Below are positions 9,330 to 18,855 of a stretch of DNA of 47,355 bases, in pieces. The position numbers and the translations under genes were made by a program. The notes under the pieces were generated by a model, which was not told the DNA's origin, ran no database searches, and was given only the letters and a program-made list of their open reading frames with translations. Each line of letters begins with the position of its first letter. The stretch's first letter is position 1. The DNA comes from JANNMJ01 sp031397815 (GTDB lineage: Bacteria > Bacteroidota > Bacteroidia > Cytophagales > Hymenobacteraceae), in the NCBI GenBank assembly GCA_031397815.1, contig JANNMJ010000041.1, forward strand, positions 1 through 47,355. Reading direction: 5' to 3'.

Positions 9330-9607
9330 CAGGAAAAAACTTTATTTGGCTGAACACAGTAGCTTAGTTACAAGCCGACCGGCTCTCGTAGATGGCCTTT
9401 TGCGGACCCCAACCCGTCAAAAGTACGTTCAACTCGGGGGTGATTCGTCCGTAAGCTCCCTGTCAACGACTACCGCGTGAACCGAATTAGTTAGGAAGAG
9501 TGAAAAAATCCTGCTTACTTTCCGCGATTTTTCCGTGGTTTGCCTACCCGGCCGCCCGGTTACGTGTACTGAGCAAGAATGGCCTTATTCAACCTCGGTA
9601 AAATCCT

Positions 9608-11719
9608 ATGCCCGTGCCTGCCTCTCTCACTCGCATCCTCTGCCTGCTTGGCTTAGCAATGGTTCCGCTAGGAACTATTCAAGCACAGGACCGCTCATTA
9701 CGTAGATCCCTGAATCGGGCGGCACACTTGTCGCACCGGCGCCAGTTTGCGGAAGCAGCGACCCTGTATCAGCAAGCCCTTCAGCAGCAGCCCGACAATA
9801 CCGAAGCTAATTTCGGGTACGGCTCGATGCTCCTCTCGCAGCGGCGCGATCTGGAAGCGGCGCGCGCGTGTCTGCAAAAGGCGTTCGACGTCAACCCGAT
9901 GTACAATCCGCAGCTCGCGTTTCGCTTGGGGCGCACGCTGCACCTCACGGGCCACTACACCGAGGCGATTCCCGCATTCGAAGCCTCTATCCGGACCCTG
10001 CGCAACACGCCGTCGGTGGATGACCTGACCGAAGACGATGGCCCGGAGATTCGCGTCCTCGACTTTGATCACCGGTTCAGCGCTTCCGCGCTCCTTCAGC
10101 AGAGCCGCAAGGAGCTGGATGAGTGCCAGTCGGCGTTGGCGCTGCAAGGCAATGCCTCGGGGCCAGCGGAAGTCACGCCGCTCAACAGCGCCGTCAATAC
10201 CGCGTTCTCCGAGTTTGCGCCCGTCGTGAACGACAACGGCCGGATGCTGCTCTTCTCCACGCGCCGCCCCCGCAACGGCACCACCGTGCTGGAACCCGGC
10301 CGCACGCGCCCGCTGCCCCACGAGAACATCTACTACGCCCTGCGCGACGAAGACGGCCAGTGGGGCATCCCCAAGGAAGTGGCGCGCCTGAACACGCATC
10401 AGCACGAAGCACCGCTCGGTTTTTCGCCCGATGGGCGGAATTTGTATATGTACCGCGACGTCAACAACGGCGATATTTTCGTTGCGAAGCGGACCGGCGA
10501 AGGCACTTGGTCGGCTCCGGCGCCGCTCGGCAAGCCGATCAACTCGCCGTACTACGAGCCGTCGTTCTGCCTCTCCCCGGATGGGAAGGCCGCGTTCTTC
10601 TCTTCTGACCGGCCCGAAGGCTTCGGCGGCCTCGACCTCTACATCAGCACGCGCCAACCCGACGGCTCGTGGAGCCCCGCCTTCAACCTCGGCGCCTCGA
10701 TCAACACGTCTTACGACGAAGACGCACCGTTTATCACCAGCGATAACAGCACGCTCTACTTCGCCTCGCGCGGCCACAACTCGATTGGCGGGTTTGACAT
10801 CTTCCGCTCGCACGTCGACGGGCCGCTGTGGAGCGAGCCGGCCAACCTCGGCCTAAACGTCAACTCGCCGTTCGATGATCTGCATCTGAACCTCGGCGAC
10901 AGCGACACGGAAGGGTTTTTCTCTTCCGACCGCACCGGCGGCGGCACCAAAGACCTGTACGCCATCCGTTTCGGCAAGCAATTCCCGACCGATTCGGTTA
11001 TCCGCGAAGCCGAGCCGGTAGCGGCTTTGCTCAACGCGCCGCCCGCCAGCACCTTCAACATGGCCATCAGCGATACCGGCCCGGCGTCGTTGGGGGTGAT
11101 GTTCGCCCTGTCGGGGAAAGTGATCGATGGGTACTCCGGCGAGCCTATTGGGGTCGAGCTGGCCGTCGTGAACCGCACCACGCGCCAAACCGTCGCGCTG
11201 GGCCGCACCGACGCTTCCGGTCGCTTCCGGATGATGCTCCCGAGCGACGGCACGCCCTACGCGCTCGAAATCCAGCAGCCGAACTACATGTTCTACACCC
11301 GCAACGTCGACGTAGCCAACCAGCTCGCCGCCGAAGCGGACCTGCGCGACATTGCCTTGACGAAGCTGGAAACCGGCAAGACGCTGTTGCTCAGCAATCT
11401 GTACTTTGAGTACGGCAAGTCGGCCATTTCATCACGGTCGCAGCCAGAACTTAAACGGCTCTACGAGCTGATGAAAACCAATCAGAAGCTCAAGATCGAG
11501 ATTGGTGGTCACACCGATAGCAAAGGCTCGGCGGAATTCAACCAGAAACTCTCGGAGCAACGCGCTCAGGCCGTTACCAGCTACCTTCGCCAACGCGGTA
11601 TCCCGGCAGACCGCTTGAAATCAATCGGCTACGGTTTGCGCCAACCGGTTGCTCCTAACGATACCGAAGTGAACCGGCAGCGCAACCGTCGGACTGAGCT
11701 GAAAGTATTAGAGAATTGA
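9608..11719 (+). CDS. PorE-like TPR / beta-propeller / OmpA-domain protein
   Basis: A 703-residue exported protein with a signal peptide (MPVPASLTRILCLLGLAMVPLGTIQAQ). Next come TPR repeats (EAATLYQQALQQQPDNTEANFGYG), a PD40-type propeller (ALLFSTRR-like blades: AAFFSSDRPEGFGGLDLYIS, LYFASRGHNSIGGFDIFRS, GFFSSDRTGGGTKDLYAI), a carboxypeptidase-regulatory-like domain (SGKVIDGYSGEPIGVELAVV) near residue 500, and a C-terminal OmpA peptidoglycan-binding domain (IEIGGHTDSKGSAEFNQKLSEQRA). This domain order is that of PorE of the type IX secretion system and related Bacteroidota proteins. There is no lipobox, unlike classical PorE. It probably anchors an outer-membrane assembly to peptidoglycan. 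A divergent paralogue follows directly. Confidence 0.85.
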   Translation: MPVPASLTRILCLLGLAMVPLGTIQAQDRSLRRSLNRAAHLSHRRQFAEAATLYQQALQQQPDNTEANFGYGSMLLSQRRDLEAARACLQKAFDVNPMYNPQLAFRLGRTLHLTGHYTEAIPAFEASIRTLRNTPSVDDLTEDDGPEIRVLDFDHRFSASALLQQSRKELDECQSALALQGNASGPAEVTPLNSAVNTAFSEFAPVVNDNGRMLLFSTRRPRNGTTVLEPGRTRPLPHENIYYALRDEDGQWGIPKEVARLNTHQHEAPLGFSPDGRNLYMYRDVNNGDIFVAKRTGEGTWSAPAPLGKPINSPYYEPSFCLSPDGKAAFFSSDRPEGFGGLDLYISTRQPDGSWSPAFNLGASINTSYDEDAPFITSDNSTLYFASRGHNSIGGFDIFRSHVDGPLWSEPANLGLNVNSPFDDLHLNLGDSDTEGFFSSDRTGGGTKDLYAIRFGKQFPTDSVIREAEPVAALLNAPPASTFNMAISDTGPASLGVMFALSGKVIDGYSGEPIGVELAVVNRTTRQTVALGRTDASGRFRMMLPSDGTPYALEIQQPNYMFYTRNVDVANQLAAEADLRDIALTKLETGKTLLLSNLYFEYGKSAISSRSQPELKRLYELMKTNQKLKIEIGGHTDSKGSAEFNQKLSEQRAQAVTSYLRQRGIPADRLKSIGYGLRQPVAPNDTEVNRQRNRRTELKVLEN

Positions 11720-12067
11720 CTTAGAATCGGAGCTTCCACCTGACCAAATGCGCGGCAATTGCCGACCGATTAGTGGATTTTTCTACTAAATCGGCCCGAT
11801 TCAGCCTGTCTATTTGCTTTTCTCGCGTGCCCGGTTCTATTATTGCCCCCGACTTTGGGAATCGCCCGAAACATTTTTCGCCCTTACCCAAGAGAAAAAG
11901 GGTTCAACGGCTAACTCCATCGGCCTTCTGCCAGTAAGAGGCGCAGGGTAGCGGATTGGGTTCAACTCAGTCATTCTGACTAAAGTTTTCCCGCTCCGCC
12001 AAATAAACGTCCTCACCCCCCTGACGCTTCCCCTTTTACCTGAATCGCTTCCCCAACCCCCCCACAA
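11720..12067. other. 348-base intergenic region between tandem OmpA-family genes
   Basis: No gene is supported here. The only structure I see is an imperfect hairpin at about 11765-11794 (CCGATT with AATCGG and a T-rich loop), which could be a weak terminator of the upstream gene. The downstream half presumably carries the promoter of the next gene, but no convincing -7/-33 pair was found. Confidence 0.3.
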
Positions 12068-14146
12068 ATGGATAGTAAAGTCAAACGGTTACTCAAAGCT
12101 TCGCTGGTGCTTGCGCTGGCTGGCGCGGGCGTAGCCCCAGCGCTCGGCCAAAGCACCCGTAAGGCACTGTCGACGGCCAACAAGTTCTACGAAAACGAGA
12201 ACTTTCGCGCTTCGATCCCTTTCTACGAGCAAGTGCTGGCCAAAGAGCCCGACAACGCCCTCGCGTTGTTCCGCTGCGGCATCAGCTACATGTCTTTCGA
12301 CAAAGAGAAAGCCAGTGACTACATCTACAAAGCACAGCGGCTGAAGCCGAAAGTGTCGAAGGATGTGGAGTATTGGCTGGGCCGCGTGGACCACATCAAC
12401 TACAACTTTGATGATGCGATCACGCACTACCAGTCGTACGCCACGACGCTGAAAAAGAAGAACGACCCTCGTAAAGAGGAAGTTGCGCTGCGGATTCAGC
12501 ACTCGAAGAACGCGAAAGTGCAGTTCAACAACCCGAAGGATATCTTCGTCAAGAACCTCGGGCCAGTCATTAACACCATCGCTTCGGAGCACAGCCCGGT
12601 GATCACGGCAGACGATAAGCTGCTGCTGTACACCTCGCGCGGCTCGAACGTAACGGCTGCCGACTCGAAGAAAGGCGTCGCGGCCGACGGTGAGTACTAC
12701 GAGGATATCTTCGAAGCCAAGCGCATCGGCGATGACCAGTGGGATACGCCTCGCTCCCTGAGCGGCGTGCTCAACGGTAAAGGCCACGATGCTTCGATTC
12801 AGGTGTTCGATAACGACACCAAGATGTTGATGTACCGTCAGGACGAGGACGGCGACATCTTCTACTCGCAGAAAGAAAACAACGAGTGGACGGAGCCTAA
12901 GAAACTCAACAAGAACATCAACACCAAGCGTTTCCAGTCCGACGCGTTCATTACGCCTGACGGGAAGACGCTGTACTTCTCGACGTCGGAGTTCTCGGAG
13001 AACAACACGCTGGACCTGTTCTACGCCACGCGGCCGGATGGCGGCGACTGGGGCACCCCACAGTCGTTGGGCAATACGGTCAACACGGCGTATGACGATG
13101 ACAGCCCGTTCCTGTCGCGTGACGGCAAGACGCTGTACTTCAGCTCGCGCGGTCACGACACGATGGGCGGCTACGACATCTTCAAGAGCGCTTGGGATGA
13201 AAGCGCCAAGCGTTGGGGCAAGCCAGTGAACATGGGCTACCCCGTGAACACGCCGGATGATGACACTTACTACCGTCTGTCGCCGGATGGTTCGTACGCT
13301 TACCTGTCGTCGTACCGGATTGGTGGTTATGGTGAGAAGGATATCTACACCATCAACTACATCAAGAACGCGACGATCAAAGGTCGGGTGTTCGCCCTGC
13401 GCGATTCGGCTGCCGTACCGGGTGCTGAGCTGGTCTTCAACTCGCAATCGGCTGACAAGAAGGCTATCTCGTTCCGCGACGTAACCAAAACCGATTCGGG
13501 TACTTACTCGGTGAACGTCCTGTCGGGCCGTTCTTACCAAGTGAACATCTCGAAAGACGGCAAGCTCATCACCACCGAATCTTTCGAGGTTCCGATGGTG
13601 ACGCAGGACTCGGCCGCTGCCATCACGAAGGACTTCTATGTCACTTACGTGGACTCGGCTGCCATCAAGGCTGCTATGCTGGCGCAAGACAAGTCGTTCA
13701 AAACGATTTACTACACCACCGACCAGTACGATCTGCGTCCGGAGTCGATTACGGAGCTGGCCAAAATCGTGAACGTGATGAAGGCGAATCCGTCGATCAA
13801 CCTTTCGGTTGAAGGTCACACCGATAAGCGCAACTCCGATAGCTACAACATGTCGCTCGGTAAGAACCGCTCGGTTTCGGCTTACAAGTACTTGGTTGAC
13901 AACGGTATCGATGCGAAACGTCTCGTGACGATCTCGTACGGTGAGCGCCGCCCAGCGGCTCCGAACGATACCGAGGAAAACATGCAGCTCAACCGCCGCA
14001 GCGAATTCCGCGTGATCCTGAAGAAAGGTCAGACCTTGAAAGACCTGAACCTGACCGACGGTATCAGCAAGCCAGGTACCCCAGGTTCCGATGGTGCTAG
14101 CAACCGGATCGCTCCAGGCCAGAAGGGCCGTCAGAAGAAGCGCTAA
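12068..14146 (+). CDS. TPR / PD40 propeller / OmpA-domain outer-membrane protein
   Basis: A 692-residue paralogue of the preceding gene. It has a signal peptide (MDSKVKRLLKASLVLALAGAGVAPALGQ), TPR-type helices (ASIPFYEQVLAKEPDNALALFRCG), PD40 propeller blades (LLYTSRGSNV, LYFSTSEFSENNTLDLFYAT, LYFSSRGHDTMGGYDIFKS, AYLSSYRIGGYGEKDIYTI), a regulatory-like beta domain (IKGRVFALRDSAAVPGAELVF) and a C-terminal OmpA domain (LSVEGHTDKRNSDSYNMSLGKNRS). The tail is Lys/Arg-rich. Codon choice is noticeably uniform (for example many AAG and TCG codons), consistent with high expression. It likely links the outer membrane or a T9SS/gliding component to peptidoglycan; the exact role is not known. Confidence 0.87.
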   Translation: MDSKVKRLLKASLVLALAGAGVAPALGQSTRKALSTANKFYENENFRASIPFYEQVLAKEPDNALALFRCGISYMSFDKEKASDYIYKAQRLKPKVSKDVEYWLGRVDHINYNFDDAITHYQSYATTLKKKNDPRKEEVALRIQHSKNAKVQFNNPKDIFVKNLGPVINTIASEHSPVITADDKLLLYTSRGSNVTAADSKKGVAADGEYYEDIFEAKRIGDDQWDTPRSLSGVLNGKGHDASIQVFDNDTKMLMYRQDEDGDIFYSQKENNEWTEPKKLNKNINTKRFQSDAFITPDGKTLYFSTSEFSENNTLDLFYATRPDGGDWGTPQSLGNTVNTAYDDDSPFLSRDGKTLYFSSRGHDTMGGYDIFKSAWDESAKRWGKPVNMGYPVNTPDDDTYYRLSPDGSYAYLSSYRIGGYGEKDIYTINYIKNATIKGRVFALRDSAAVPGAELVFNSQSADKKAISFRDVTKTDSGTYSVNVLSGRSYQVNISKDGKLITTESFEVPMVTQDSAAAITKDFYVTYVDSAAIKAAMLAQDKSFKTIYYTTDQYDLRPESITELAKIVNVMKANPSINLSVEGHTDKRNSDSYNMSLGKNRSVSAYKYLVDNGIDAKRLVTISYGERRPAAPNDTEENMQLNRRSEFRVILKKGQTLKDLNLTDGISKPGTPGSDGASNRIAPGQKGRQKKR

Positions 14147-14167
14147 GCAAGTAAAATTGCGGTAAGC

Positions 14168-14204
14168 AAAAAACCGGTCGGGCTAAGCGCCCGGCCGGTT
14201 TTTT
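14168..14204 (+). terminator. Rho-independent terminator
   Basis: AAAAACCGGTCGGGC pairs with GCCCGGCCGGTTTTT (one G-U pair) around a short TAA-type loop, followed by a run of T. It sits about 20 bases after the stop codon of the OmpA-domain gene, a textbook position. Confidence 0.9.
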
Positions 14205-14348
14205 TACGTTTGGGCGGGTCAATGTCGAGGCTCGTCGCAACTTCAAGGGTGGCTTGATGGTTGGGGAGCGGCTTGGCTTGGGCAATTTCGCGTCCGGTTC
14301 GCCGTTTTTTCTAACTCGCTCCGCCCGCATCCGTTTCAGAAGGTTCTT

Positions 14349-15071
14349 ATGTCCGTTGTACCGTACCGCGATCAGCGGGATTCCAAGAAATCGCAAGTCG
14401 CGCAGATGTTCAATAGCATCGCGCACCGCTACGATTTTCTGAACCACTTCCTCAGCGCCGGGATCGACCATTACTGGCGCCGCCGGGCCGTCGATGAGCT
14501 GTTGGCGAGCAAGCCGCGGCGTATTCTCGACGTCGCGACGGGCACCGCCGACTTGGCCATTGCCGCCCTGCGCGCCGACCCGGAGCACATCACGGGCGTC
14601 GATATCTCAGAAGGAATGCTGTCCGTGGGGCGGCAAAAGCTCACCGAGCGGCACCTCACCGACCGGATTACGCTCCTGCAAGGCGATTCCGAAGCCCTCG
14701 ATTTTCCCGATAACTCCTTCGACGCCATTATGGCGGCTTACGGAGTGCGCAACTTCGAGAACCTCGACCGCGGCCTCGCCGAGATGTACCGGGTGTTGCG
14801 GCCGGGCGGTAAGCTGGTGGTGCTGGAGTTCTCGAAGCCGCGGGCGTTTCCGATGAAGCAGCTCTACAACGGCTATTTCAAGTTTGTGCTGCCGACGGTC
14901 GGGAAGCTGATTTCGCAGGACCGGGCGGCATATTCGTACCTGCCCGAATCGGTGCAGGCGTTCCCCGATGGGGAAGGTTTCTTGCAGCACCTGCGGCAGG
15001 TGGGCTTCGAGACGCCGAAATGGAAGTCGCTCACCTTCGGTATCAGCTCCATTTACACGGCCAGCAAGTAA
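14349..15071 (+). CDS. menG: Demethylmenaquinone methyltransferase (UbiE/MenG)
   Basis: A 240-residue SAM-dependent methyltransferase that converts demethylmenaquinone to menaquinone, the respiratory quinone of Bacteroidota. It shows the class I SAM-binding motif LDVATGTADLAI, the acidic motif VDISEGML, and the family signatures YDFLNHFLSAGIDHYWRR near residue 30 and FDAIMAAYGVRNFENLDRGLAEMYRVLRPGG. The C-terminal YNGYFKFVLPTVGKLIS segment is typical of UbiE. It is directly followed, without a gap, by the PorT-like gene, an arrangement I know from other Bacteroidota. Confidence 0.94.
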   Translation: MSVVPYRDQRDSKKSQVAQMFNSIAHRYDFLNHFLSAGIDHYWRRRAVDELLASKPRRILDVATGTADLAIAALRADPEHITGVDISEGMLSVGRQKLTERHLTDRITLLQGDSEALDFPDNSFDAIMAAYGVRNFENLDRGLAEMYRVLRPGGKLVVLEFSKPRAFPMKQLYNGYFKFVLPTVGKLISQDRAAYSYLPESVQAFPDGEGFLQHLRQVGFETPKWKSLTFGISSIYTASK

Positions 15072-15818
15072 GTGAGGAGCGAAAAACTGGCAAAGCTGAT
15101 TCGGCTCCCGATAGCTGCGCTGACGTTACTCGTCGGCTTGCGGCCTATGGCGGCGCTTGCGCAACGCGAGGCGGCTACGGGGCGGAAGAGCATCATCACG
15201 AATAATCTGTCGGATTACGACGTCCGCTGGTTCCACCCCGGTTTCTACGTCGCGCTGAATGCCTCGCGCTACAAGCCCGAATACACGACGACTTCGATAG
15301 CGAACCCGAATGTGCGGTACCTGACGCGCGTGCGGCCGGGGTTCACGGTGGGATTCATCGGCGATGTCCGGATTCATCCACACCTCACGCTGCGGTTTGT
15401 GCCCGGCGTAGGCTTTTACACCCGCGGGGTCGAGCGTAAAGTGCGCGGCGGCGCCCTGAAAGACACCGCCCAGCAAGTGGGTAATACGGCGCTGGAGCTG
15501 CCGCTGCTGCTGAAATTTCACGGCAAGCGGCGCGGCAATACGCGGCTGTATCTGGTGGGGGGCATTAAGTCGAGTACCGACGTCGGGAACAAGAAAAAAG
15601 ACCGCTTACCGAATCAGCTCCGCGCCAACTCTTCTGACTTGACGCTGGAGTATGGCTTGGGGGCCGACCTGTTCTACCCGGTTTTCAAGTTCGCGCCGGA
15701 AATCAGAATCTCGCACGGTCTGCGTAACCTCAATCCGCCGGACGTCAACAACGAGTTTAATCAGGCGTTGGGGCGGTTCAGCAGCCACACGATCACGCTG
15801 TTTTTCAATTTCGAATGA
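15072..15818 (+). CDS. porT: PorT-family outer-membrane protein (type IX secretion)
   Basis: A 248-residue predicted outer-membrane beta-barrel, likely PorT/SprT, a component required for type IX secretion and gliding. The GTG at 15072 directly follows the menG stop, implying translational coupling; the protein then starts with a signal-type hydrophobic segment (LIRLPIAALTLLVGLRPMAALAQ). Barrel strands include WFHPGFYVALNASRYKPEYT, VGFIGDVRIHPHLTLRFVPGVGFY, LELPLLLKFHGKRRGNTRLYLVGGIKSS and TLEYGLGADLFYPVFKFAPEIRISHGL, ending in the terminal strand SHTITLFFNFE. Placement after ubiE/menG supports PorT over a generic barrel. It overlaps the next gene by 4 bases. Confidence 0.8.
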   Translation: MRSEKLAKLIRLPIAALTLLVGLRPMAALAQREAATGRKSIITNNLSDYDVRWFHPGFYVALNASRYKPEYTTTSIANPNVRYLTRVRPGFTVGFIGDVRIHPHLTLRFVPGVGFYTRGVERKVRGGALKDTAQQVGNTALELPLLLKFHGKRRGNTRLYLVGGIKSSTDVGNKKKDRLPNQLRANSSDLTLEYGLGADLFYPVFKFAPEIRISHGLRNLNPPDVNNEFNQALGRFSSHTITLFFNFE

Positions 15819-16615
15819 GTATGGAGGCTTCTCCTGCGGCGGGCGCGCGGCTGTTGCGCGGCACCGGCCGGACCGTGTTGGTGACGGGCGCGTCGGCGGG
15901 GATTGGGCAAGCGACGGCGCGTGAGCTGGCCCGGCAGGGTTTCCGGCTCATCGTGTGCGGGCGGCGGACGGAGCGTCTGACGGCGCTGCTCACCGAGCTG
16001 CCCGCTGGTACGGCGCACGCCCTCACGTTCGACGTGCGCGACCGCGCTGCTACGGAGGCCGCCATTGCGGGCTTACCGGAAGCGTGGCGCCGGGTCGATG
16101 TGCTCATCAATAGCGCGGGCGGCGCGCACGGGCTGGCGCCGATTCAGACCGGCGACGTGGCCGATTGGGACGCTATGATCGACTCCAACGTCAAGGGCTT
16201 GCTTTACGTCACGCGCGCCGTGCTGCCGCTGATGCCGGATGATGCAGGCGCGCAAATCGTCAATATCAGCTCCATTGCGGGGCGGCAGACGTACCCGAAC
16301 GGGGCCGTGTACTGCGCATCCAAAGCCGCCGTTGACCGCTTGACGGAAGGGCTGCGGTTTGATTTGCAGGAGCGCGGCATTCGGGTGGCGCAAATCAGCC
16401 CCGGCGCCGTCGAGACGGAGTTTTCGCAGGTTCGATTTAAGGGCGATGAGGCCCGCGCCGCCGCCGTTTACAAAGGCTACGCGCCGCTCACGGCGGTGGA
16501 TATTGCCGAGACGATTGGCTTCCTCGTGACTCGCGCGCCGCACATCAATCTGGCTGACGTGCTGATGCTTCCGGCCGCTCAGGCCGCTGCTACCACCATC
16601 CGGCGGCAGGGGTAA
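15815..16615 (+). CDS. SDR family NAD(P)-dependent oxidoreductase
   Basis: A 266-residue classical short-chain dehydrogenase. It has the cofactor motif TGASAGIG at residues 24-31, NSAGG at 99-103, the catalytic Ser in VNISSIAG and the catalytic YxxxK as Y166-C-A-S-K170. The pattern AQISPGAVETEFS after the active site is typical of the YdfG-like (serine/3-hydroxy acid dehydrogenase) branch. The substrate is not determinable. The start ATG overlaps the porT stop in an ATGA arrangement, so menG, porT and this gene probably form one transcription unit. Confidence 0.9.
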   Translation: MSMEASPAAGARLLRGTGRTVLVTGASAGIGQATARELARQGFRLIVCGRRTERLTALLTELPAGTAHALTFDVRDRAATEAAIAGLPEAWRRVDVLINSAGGAHGLAPIQTGDVADWDAMIDSNVKGLLYVTRAVLPLMPDDAGAQIVNISSIAGRQTYPNGAVYCASKAAVDRLTEGLRFDLQERGIRVAQISPGAVETEFSQVRFKGDEARAAAVYKGYAPLTAVDIAETIGFLVTRAPHINLADVLMLPAAQAAATTIRRQG

Positions 16616-16667
16616 AGCGGGATTGATGCCTGATTTTTTGTAGCTTAGTGGGAGTCCTCACCCCCAG

Positions 16668-16688
16668 CCCCTCTCCCAAGGAGAGGGG
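16668..16688. repeat. REP-like GC-rich hairpin
   Basis: CCCCTCTCC (16668-16676) pairs perfectly with GGAGAGGGG (16680-16688) around a CAA loop, preceded by CTCACCCCCAG. Short hairpins of this type recur as dispersed intergenic repeats in many genomes. It may also terminate the SDR gene. Copy number outside the window is unknown. Confidence 0.5.
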
Positions 16689-16750
16689 AGCCGTGATGCT
16701 ACGTTTACTGGTCCTGAAACCATTCTAAGCCGCTCAACCCGTTCCTTTCT

Positions 16751-18805
16751 GTGGTTCCAAAACGCTCTTGGTTGCTGATGGGCGCGGGCGCGCTCTACGC
16801 CATGGTGGCGGGGCTGCTGAGTTTTTGCCAGCCTGCCTCTGACCGCAAGGCGCAGGAAGGGGCGCACGAGGGTGACGCGACGACCGGCGCCGTGCCCGCG
16901 CGCTATGCTTTCGCGCCGCACGACCCGCAAACGCACTATGTCGGCACGGCGGCGTGTACGTCGTGTCACGCAGAAATCGCGCACGATTACGCGCAAACCG
17001 GGAAGGGGCGGGCGTTCACGCGGCCCCGGCGCGGGGTAGGGCCGGAGGAATTCGGGGGCGCCAAGAACGTCGTCTACGACCGGTTCAGCAAGCGGTATTA
17101 TCGGGCGTTTTGGCGGGCTGATTCGTTGTATGTCGCCGAATGGCAGCTCGACCCGGTTGCCGGGCGTGATACGACGCACTACCGCGTCGAGCGGGTCGAT
17201 TACGTGATTGGTTCGGGGAATCAGACGCGCTCGTACATCCTCGAACGGAACGGCTACCTCTATGAGCTGCCGATTACGTGGTACAGTGCCCGGCGTATCT
17301 GGGACCTTAGTCCCGGCTACGAAAACGGCCATAATTCGGGCTTCAGCCGCACTATCGGCGGGCAATGCTTAGGGTGCCACAACTCGCAGAATGAGCTGGT
17401 GCCGAACTCGGTGAACCGTTTCGCGAGCATCGGCAGCGGGATGAGCTGCGAGAGCTGCCACGGTCCCGGCGCGGTTCACGTAGCGAAATGGGCGCGCACC
17501 ACGGCCCCGGCGACGGGCAGTGGGCGGACGGATTCGTCGATTATTAACCCCGCGCATTTTCCCGTCACGGCGCAGCTCGATGTGTGTCGGCAGTGCCATC
17601 TGGAGGGGATTTCGGTGGAGAAACAGAATCGGAAGCTGGTGGATTTCCGTCCTGGTCAGCGCCTCGCCGACTATGCCGACGTCTTCATCGCGGCCCGTCC
17701 CGGCGCGGCGGCGACGCAGTTCGGCTTCGCCTCGCACGCCGAGCGGTTGCAGCTCAGCGAGTGTTTCCGGCATTCGGCAAGCCTGACGTGCACCACGTGC
17801 CACGACCCGCACCGCCCGCTCGGCCCTCAGCCGACGATGGCCGTGTACAACGCGCAATGCCAGCGGTGCCACACGGCAATGGCGCCCAACGAGACAGGGA
17901 CAGCCGCGCACCCCACCACGGCCCATCAGCCGACGCGCCCCGTCTGCTCGGCGCCCCATGCGATGCGGGTGGCGGCCGGTGATAACTGCGTGAGCTGCCA
18001 TATGGCGAAGTCGGGGACGACCGATATCCCGCACGTTTCCTCTCGCGACCACCTGATTCGGCGGAATCTGAAACAGGAAGCCGCGCCAAAGCCCGAAACT
18101 CCGAAGAGCCAGCTGGTGGTGCTGCGGTCGTTCACGGTTTCCGACGATTCGGCCGCCGACGACCGCGCCCGGGCCGTGGCGGCGATGCTGTTTTTCGAGC
18201 AATCGGAGCCGAATCCGGCGTATCTGGCGGCCGTTCGCGAACAAGTCCACGCCCTGGAGCTGGATGCGCGCGTGAAGTACGCCTACCTCGTCCACGACCT
18301 GCGCGCCGCCCAGCCGCTGCCCGCTAACCTGACACCCGCCACGATTCAGAACCCGCTTACGGCGTTTTACCTGAGTCAGCTTCTGGGGACGACGCCCGGC
18401 AATTCGCCGCTGCCGTGGCTGATGCGGGCCGTGGCATTAGCGCCCGCCAACGCTGATTTTCGGTACGAGCTGGCCGCTGCCCGCGCCAAAGCCGGTGACG
18501 CCGCCGGAGCCGAAACCGCCTACCGCGACCTCCTCCGCCTGCAACCTTGGAACCGCCGCGCACTCCTCAACCTCGGCTATCAGCGGCTGTTGGCGGGTGA
18601 TTTTGCCGAAGCCCTCCGCCTGACCCGCGCCGCGCAACACCAGGACCCCACGTACGCGCTGGCCTACGAGAACGAAGCCAATATCTACCTCCAGCAGGGC
18701 GATGCGCCGCACGCCCTCCAACTCCTCGCGAGTTTGGAGAAACGTTTTCCGGCGCAAGCCAGTAAATACCGCGACCTGCAAGCCCGCGTCCGCGCTGCCC
18801 TGTAG
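16751..18805 (+). CDS. Multihaem cytochrome c protein with TPR C-terminus
   Basis: A 684-residue exported redox protein. The GTG start gives MVPKRSWLLMGAGALYAMVAGLLSFC, a membrane-targeting segment (a Cys follows but the context LSFC is a poor lipobox). Seven CxxCH haem c motifs occur in order: CTSCH, CLGCH, CESCH, CRQCH, CTTCH, CQRCH and CVSCH, resembling cytochrome c-554/DmsE-type multihaem domains. A further Cys-His pair (CSAPH) before the last motif does not fit the CxxCH rule. From about residue 545 the protein changes to TPR repeats (AYRDLLRLQPWNRRALLNLGYQRLLAGDFAEALRL). This fusion suggests a periplasmic electron carrier with a protein-binding module. The electron partner is unknown. 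Confidence 0.85.
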   Translation: MVPKRSWLLMGAGALYAMVAGLLSFCQPASDRKAQEGAHEGDATTGAVPARYAFAPHDPQTHYVGTAACTSCHAEIAHDYAQTGKGRAFTRPRRGVGPEEFGGAKNVVYDRFSKRYYRAFWRADSLYVAEWQLDPVAGRDTTHYRVERVDYVIGSGNQTRSYILERNGYLYELPITWYSARRIWDLSPGYENGHNSGFSRTIGGQCLGCHNSQNELVPNSVNRFASIGSGMSCESCHGPGAVHVAKWARTTAPATGSGRTDSSIINPAHFPVTAQLDVCRQCHLEGISVEKQNRKLVDFRPGQRLADYADVFIAARPGAAATQFGFASHAERLQLSECFRHSASLTCTTCHDPHRPLGPQPTMAVYNAQCQRCHTAMAPNETGTAAHPTTAHQPTRPVCSAPHAMRVAAGDNCVSCHMAKSGTTDIPHVSSRDHLIRRNLKQEAAPKPETPKSQLVVLRSFTVSDDSAADDRARAVAAMLFFEQSEPNPAYLAAVREQVHALELDARVKYAYLVHDLRAAQPLPANLTPATIQNPLTAFYLSQLLGTTPGNSPLPWLMRAVALAPANADFRYELAAARAKAGDAAGAETAYRDLLRLQPWNRRALLNLGYQRLLAGDFAEALRLTRAAQHQDPTYALAYENEANIYLQQGDAPHALQLLASLEKRFPAQASKYRDLQARVRAAL

Positions 18806-18855
18806 GGGCAGTTTGGCGGAGCTGGTCGCGCCAGTCAGCTTGTTGATTTTCTGCT

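Noticed and set aside
9698..10813. 371-codon minus-strand frame opposite the PorE-like gene
   Set aside because: Shadow frame; no signal peptide or domain, and the plus strand is strongly supported.
12089..13819. 576-codon open frame on the minus strand inside the OmpA-domain gene
   Set aside because: It lies wholly opposite a gene with clear signal peptide, TPR, PD40 and OmpA motifs; its translation is Arg/Val-rich without any domain. Long antisense frames are expected in GC-rich coding DNA.
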